Assembly: GCA_024277285.1 (NCBI GenBank)
Contig: JAJRVM010000060.1
Location: forward strand, 1-10,104
From: Planctomycetota bacterium
GTDB lineage: Bacteria; Planctomycetota; Planctomycetia; Pirellulales; Pirellulaceae
Length of the DNA stretch: 10,104 bases
Reading direction: 5' to 3'
Below the pieces are notes generated by a model. The model saw nothing but the letters and a program-made list of their open reading frames with translations, was not told the DNA's origin and ran no database searches. A program made the translations under genes and the position numbers. This document shows, in pieces, positions 7,640 through 10,104 of the stretch (positions are counted from its first letter, which is position 1; each line of letters opens with the position of its first letter).

Positions 7640-7828
7640 TCATGAGCCGGTCGGCCTCGATGAGAACGCGCAACACCGGCGCAACCCTGCCAACCGCATC
7701 CCGTGCGGTTCGCGCCACCATGGCGGATCAACTCCCAATCCGGGACGCGAAGGCCCAACCCCGGAAAACGGGCCCCGGAAAGCCAATACATGAACTATCT
7801 TTTCAATACCATCGATGCCCCTCTTTTC

Positions 7829-7857
7829 CCGCGTGAGCCACCCTTTTTGCCACGCGG
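7829..7857 (+). promoter_or_regulatory. Inverted repeat in the leader of the giant protein gene
   Basis: CCGCGTG (7829-7835) is the exact reverse complement of CACGCGG (7851-7857), with a 15-base spacer that includes TTTTT. It ends 38 bases before the start codon. It could be an operator or an RNA hairpin affecting expression of the giant protein. Confidence 0.3.
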
Positions 7858-7883
7858 ACGGACCCGTCGTTTATCTGCGTTTC

Positions 7884-7887
7884 AGGA
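7884..7887 (+). promoter_or_regulatory. Shine-Dalgarno site of the giant protein gene
   Basis: AGGA lies 8 bases before the ATG at 7896. This is the clearest ribosome binding site in the window and decides between that ATG and an in-frame ATG at 7815, which lacks one and would add 27 residues with no recognisable feature. Confidence 0.55.
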
Positions 7888-7895
7888 CCGAGAGC

Positions 7896-10104
7896 ATGAT
7901 CTGGAAAGAACTACTCGGACACACAGAGTCCGTTTTTCGCGGTCTGCGCTCCGCGACCGGCCATCCATCGGCCCAAAACTCCACGAGCCCATCGCTTGAC
8001 CTTATCGAGCTCGAGGACCGGATACTCATGAGCGCCACGCCGCTGGCGCCGGACCTGATGGTCGACGCGGACTTGAACGAACCGATCGAGACAAACGGCC
8101 ATTTAGGTGATGGGCCACACATTGATTTGCTCACGGACGGCAGCGAAAGCCTGAACCACACCGTCGACGCACCGGTCGCCGACGCCACCCTGATAGTCGA
8201 CGACGTTGCCGTCGCAGACAACAGTGTAGCACCATCGGTACGCCATGAGATTGTGTTCGTCGATCCTTCGATCGATGGCTATGCTGAGCTACTCGAGCAG
8301 ATTGCTAATAGCCAAAGTGAATCAACGCAACTTGACATCTTCGAGCTCGACAGCAGCAGTGACGGCGTTCAACAGATCAGCCAGATCTTGCAACAATACG
8401 ACAGTCTTGACGCGGTCCACATCGTCTCGCACGGCAACGACACGGCAGTCCAGTTAGGCGACGTATGGCTGAATGCGGACCGTTTGGCAGGTTACGCCGG
8501 CGATCTGGCCCAGTGGAGTGACGCGTTCGCGTCTGACGGCGACTTGCTCTTCTACGGATGCAGCCTCGCGTCCACAACCGAAGGCCAGTCCTTCCTCGAG
8601 AGCCTGCACACATTAACGGGCGCCGACGTCGCCGCAAGTACCGACGTTACCGGCAATGCGACGTTGGGTGGCGACTGGGACCTTGAGTTCTCGACAGGCA
8701 CGATCGAAACAAGCGTCCTGTTGTCGCATGAAAGCCAGCAGCTGTGGGCGTTCGTCTTGCCCATAGAAAACGTCTACGACGGATTTGAATCGCACGGCTA
8801 CTCAGGCAACAGCGGATCGGAAAACTGGTCGGGATCTTGGCAAGAGATGGGCGACGATAACAACGCTGCGGCGGGCAACGTGGCTATCGCGCATCATGAC
8901 CTGGACCAATTCGGTTCCCACTCACTCGAAATCGATGCCGTCAGCGGTGTCGGTATCACTCGGGGCGTCAACCTGAACAACGTGCTGACAGCGGAGCTGA
9001 GTTTCGACTTTCAGCGCCACGACAGCAATGGCTTTTCTGGCTCGACGCTTCTAATCCAAGTCTCTGATGACAGCGGTATCAGTTGGAACACTCTGCACAC
9101 GATCAACGCCGGTAGCGACCCAACTGCCCAGGGCGTGCAGTTGGATATATCGCAATACGCCACGGCCGGTACGGAGATACGTTTCCTGTCCACCGCGACC
9201 GGCACCGGGTCAATCTATATTGATCATGTTGACATCACCTATGAGACGAATTCCGCCCCCATCCTACACCCTGGCGCCGCGCTCACGCTGTCTCCGATCC
9301 AGGAAGACGCATTCAACAGCTCTGGCAATACGGTCGCCGAAGTCCTTGCCAGCGCCGGTGACGATCGCGTTACGGATACCGATTCGGGCGCACTCGAAGG
9401 TATCGCCATCATCGACACCGACGACAGTAATGGTATATGGCAGTTCGACGCCCATGCCGATGGCACTTGGCAAGCGTTCGGTGCAATCGACGATACCAAC
9501 GCAGTACTGCTCGGCGCGACGTCTAGAATCCGGTTCGTCCCCACGGCTGACTACTACGGGCCAGGCGGGCAAGTCGAGTTTCGAGCGTGGGACCAAACGA
9601 ACGGCGCAATTGGCGACGTGGGCGTCGATGCTTCCACCAACGGTGGCACGGAGTCGTACAGCGCAACTACGGAGACTGCGACAATCGTCGTCGGAGCGGT
9701 AAACGACCAACCGCAGATTACGCTGCCCGCAAGCCAATTCGTGTTGGAAGACACAGATCAGATCATCGGCGGAATCGCTATCGCCGATGTGGATGCGGGC
9801 ACCGATCCCGTGTCGGTCACGCTAGCCGTAGGCGACGGCACGCTCACACTCGCCGGTACCACCAACCTGACCTTCGCAACCGGTGACGGCACGGCCGACA
9901 ACACGATGGCTTTCTCCGGCACGTTGACAGACATTAACAACGCTTTGGCCACCCTCGCTTACCGCGGCGACCTCGATTTCAACGGTACCGATTCGCTCAG
10001 CATCACCGTCGACGATCTGGGCAACAACGGTATCGGCGGAGCACTGCAGGACACCGGCAACGTCACGATCAATGTGCTGCCCGTCAACGACCAACCGGTG
10101 CTCA
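7896..10104 (+). CDS. Giant LEPR-XLL-like/DUF4347 surface protein with cadherin/VCBS-like repeats (partial, 3' end outside window)
   Basis: At least 736 residues are encoded and no stop is reached. Residues 39-47 (L-E-D-R-I-L-M-S-A) resemble the LEPR-XLL motif found near the start of very large exported proteins. No hydrophobic Sec-type signal precedes it. Residues about 117-270 match DUF4347, with V-H-I-V-S-H179-G and F-Y-G-C222-S-L-A, then A-A-S-T-D-V-T-G and G-G-D-W-D-L. Residues about 290-450 look like a beta-sandwich (jelly-roll) domain. From about 455 the protein enters tandem cadherin/VCBS-like repeats ending in V-N-D-Q-P (602-606 and 730-734), the second with D-F-N-G-T-D near 694-699. 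Asp and Gly richness fits calcium-stabilised extracellular modules. The protein is probably an exported adhesin or cell-surface structural protein. It faces the TolC/HlyD/M50 cluster, which I infer to be its exporter or processor. The alternative start is 7815. Confidence 0.9.
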   Translation, partial: MIWKELLGHTESVFRGLRSATGHPSAQNSTSPSLDLIELEDRILMSATPLAPDLMVDADLNEPIETNGHLGDGPHIDLLTDGSESLNHTVDAPVADATLIVDDVAVADNSVAPSVRHEIVFVDPSIDGYAELLEQIANSQSESTQLDIFELDSSSDGVQQISQILQQYDSLDAVHIVSHGNDTAVQLGDVWLNADRLAGYAGDLAQWSDAFASDGDLLFYGCSLASTTEGQSFLESLHTLTGADVAASTDVTGNATLGGDWDLEFSTGTIETSVLLSHESQQLWAFVLPIENVYDGFESHGYSGNSGSENWSGSWQEMGDDNNAAAGNVAIAHHDLDQFGSHSLEIDAVSGVGITRGVNLNNVLTAELSFDFQRHDSNGFSGSTLLIQVSDDSGISWNTLHTINAGSDPTAQGVQLDISQYATAGTEIRFLSTATGTGSIYIDHVDITYETNSAPILHPGAALTLSPIQEDAFNSSGNTVAEVLASAGDDRVTDTDSGALEGIAIIDTDDSNGIWQFDAHADGTWQAFGAIDDTNAVLLGATSRIRFVPTADYYGPGGQVEFRAWDQTNGAIGDVGVDASTNGGTESYSATTETATIVVGAVNDQPQITLPASQFVLEDTDQIIGGIAIADVDAGTDPVSVTLAVGDGTLTLAGTTNLTFATGDGTADNTMAFSGTLTDINNALATLAYRGDLDFNGTDSLSITVDDLGNNGIGGALQDTGNVTINVLPVNDQPVL

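Larger units (their letters stand above)
7060..7895. other. Divergent regulatory spacer without a convincing gene
   Basis: This 836-base gap separates the divergent TolC gene and giant protein gene, so it should hold promoters for both directions. I could not identify a clear -35/-10 pair. Open frames inside it (for example plus strand 7284-7793) are Arg/Pro-rich and show no domain. From the second Met of that frame (7326) a short hydrophobic stretch mimics a signal peptide, but what follows is low-complexity and unconvincing. Structures that stand out are two operator-like palindromes near 7349-7416, hairpins at 7587-7639, and an inverted repeat just before the giant gene at 7829-7857. Confidence 0.6.

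Noticed and set aside
7759..7782. Direct repeat CCCCGGAAA (two copies 14 bases apart)
   Set aside because: Too short and GC-rich to distinguish from chance.
7284..7793. Plus-strand open frame in the divergent spacer, with a signal-peptide-like stretch after the ATG at 7326
   Set aside because: After the hydrophobic stretch the translation is Arg/Pro-rich, without domain or strand/helix pattern, no Shine-Dalgarno site is evident, and it overlaps the operator-like palindromes.
7703..7999. Plus-strand open frame running into the giant gene
   Set aside because: It overlaps the well-supported start of the giant protein in another frame and its translation is low-complexity and Arg-rich.

Overview
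The window looks like chromosomal DNA from a planctomycete, probably of the Pirellulaceae type. This rests on the protein architecture, not on any marker gene. The clues are a very large Asp/Gly/Thr-rich surface protein with an N-terminal L-E-D-R-I-L-M-S-A sequence (resembling the LEPR-XLL motif), a DUF4347 domain and cadherin/VCBS-like repeats, facing a cassette of membrane-fusion proteins, an M50-family membrane protease and a TolC-family channel. Base composition is moderately GC-rich and Shine-Dalgarno sites are weak or absent for most genes.

Layout. Positions 1-301 hold no convincing gene but contain strong inverted repeats just past the end of the minus-strand cluster. Four minus-strand genes follow, read from right to left: a TolC-family outer membrane protein (7059-5152), a small HlyD-type adaptor (4985-4101), a GAF-TM-HlyD fusion (4042-2582), and a large fusion of a PqqD-like N-terminal domain, an M50 site-2-protease core and a HlyD module (2578-302). 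The last two are separated by 3 bases and lie in the same reading frame. An 836-base divergent spacer (7060-7895) carries operator-like palindromes and hairpins but no convincing gene. The plus-strand gene for the giant protein starts at 7896 and runs off the right edge with no stop codon.

How the parts may work together (inference). The giant protein has no classical Sec signal and begins with a short region carrying the LEDR-type motif, so it needs a dedicated exporter. The minus-strand cluster supplies an outer-membrane channel, three different periplasmic adaptor modules and an intramembrane metalloprotease, but no ABC ATPase, RND pump or other energised translocase is visible. The arrangement resembles a type I secretion system in which the transporter slot is filled by an M50-HlyD fusion. 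The most interesting idea here is that this is a dedicated export, processing or anchoring system for the divergently encoded giant protein. The sequence alone does not prove it, and an ATPase could lie outside the window.
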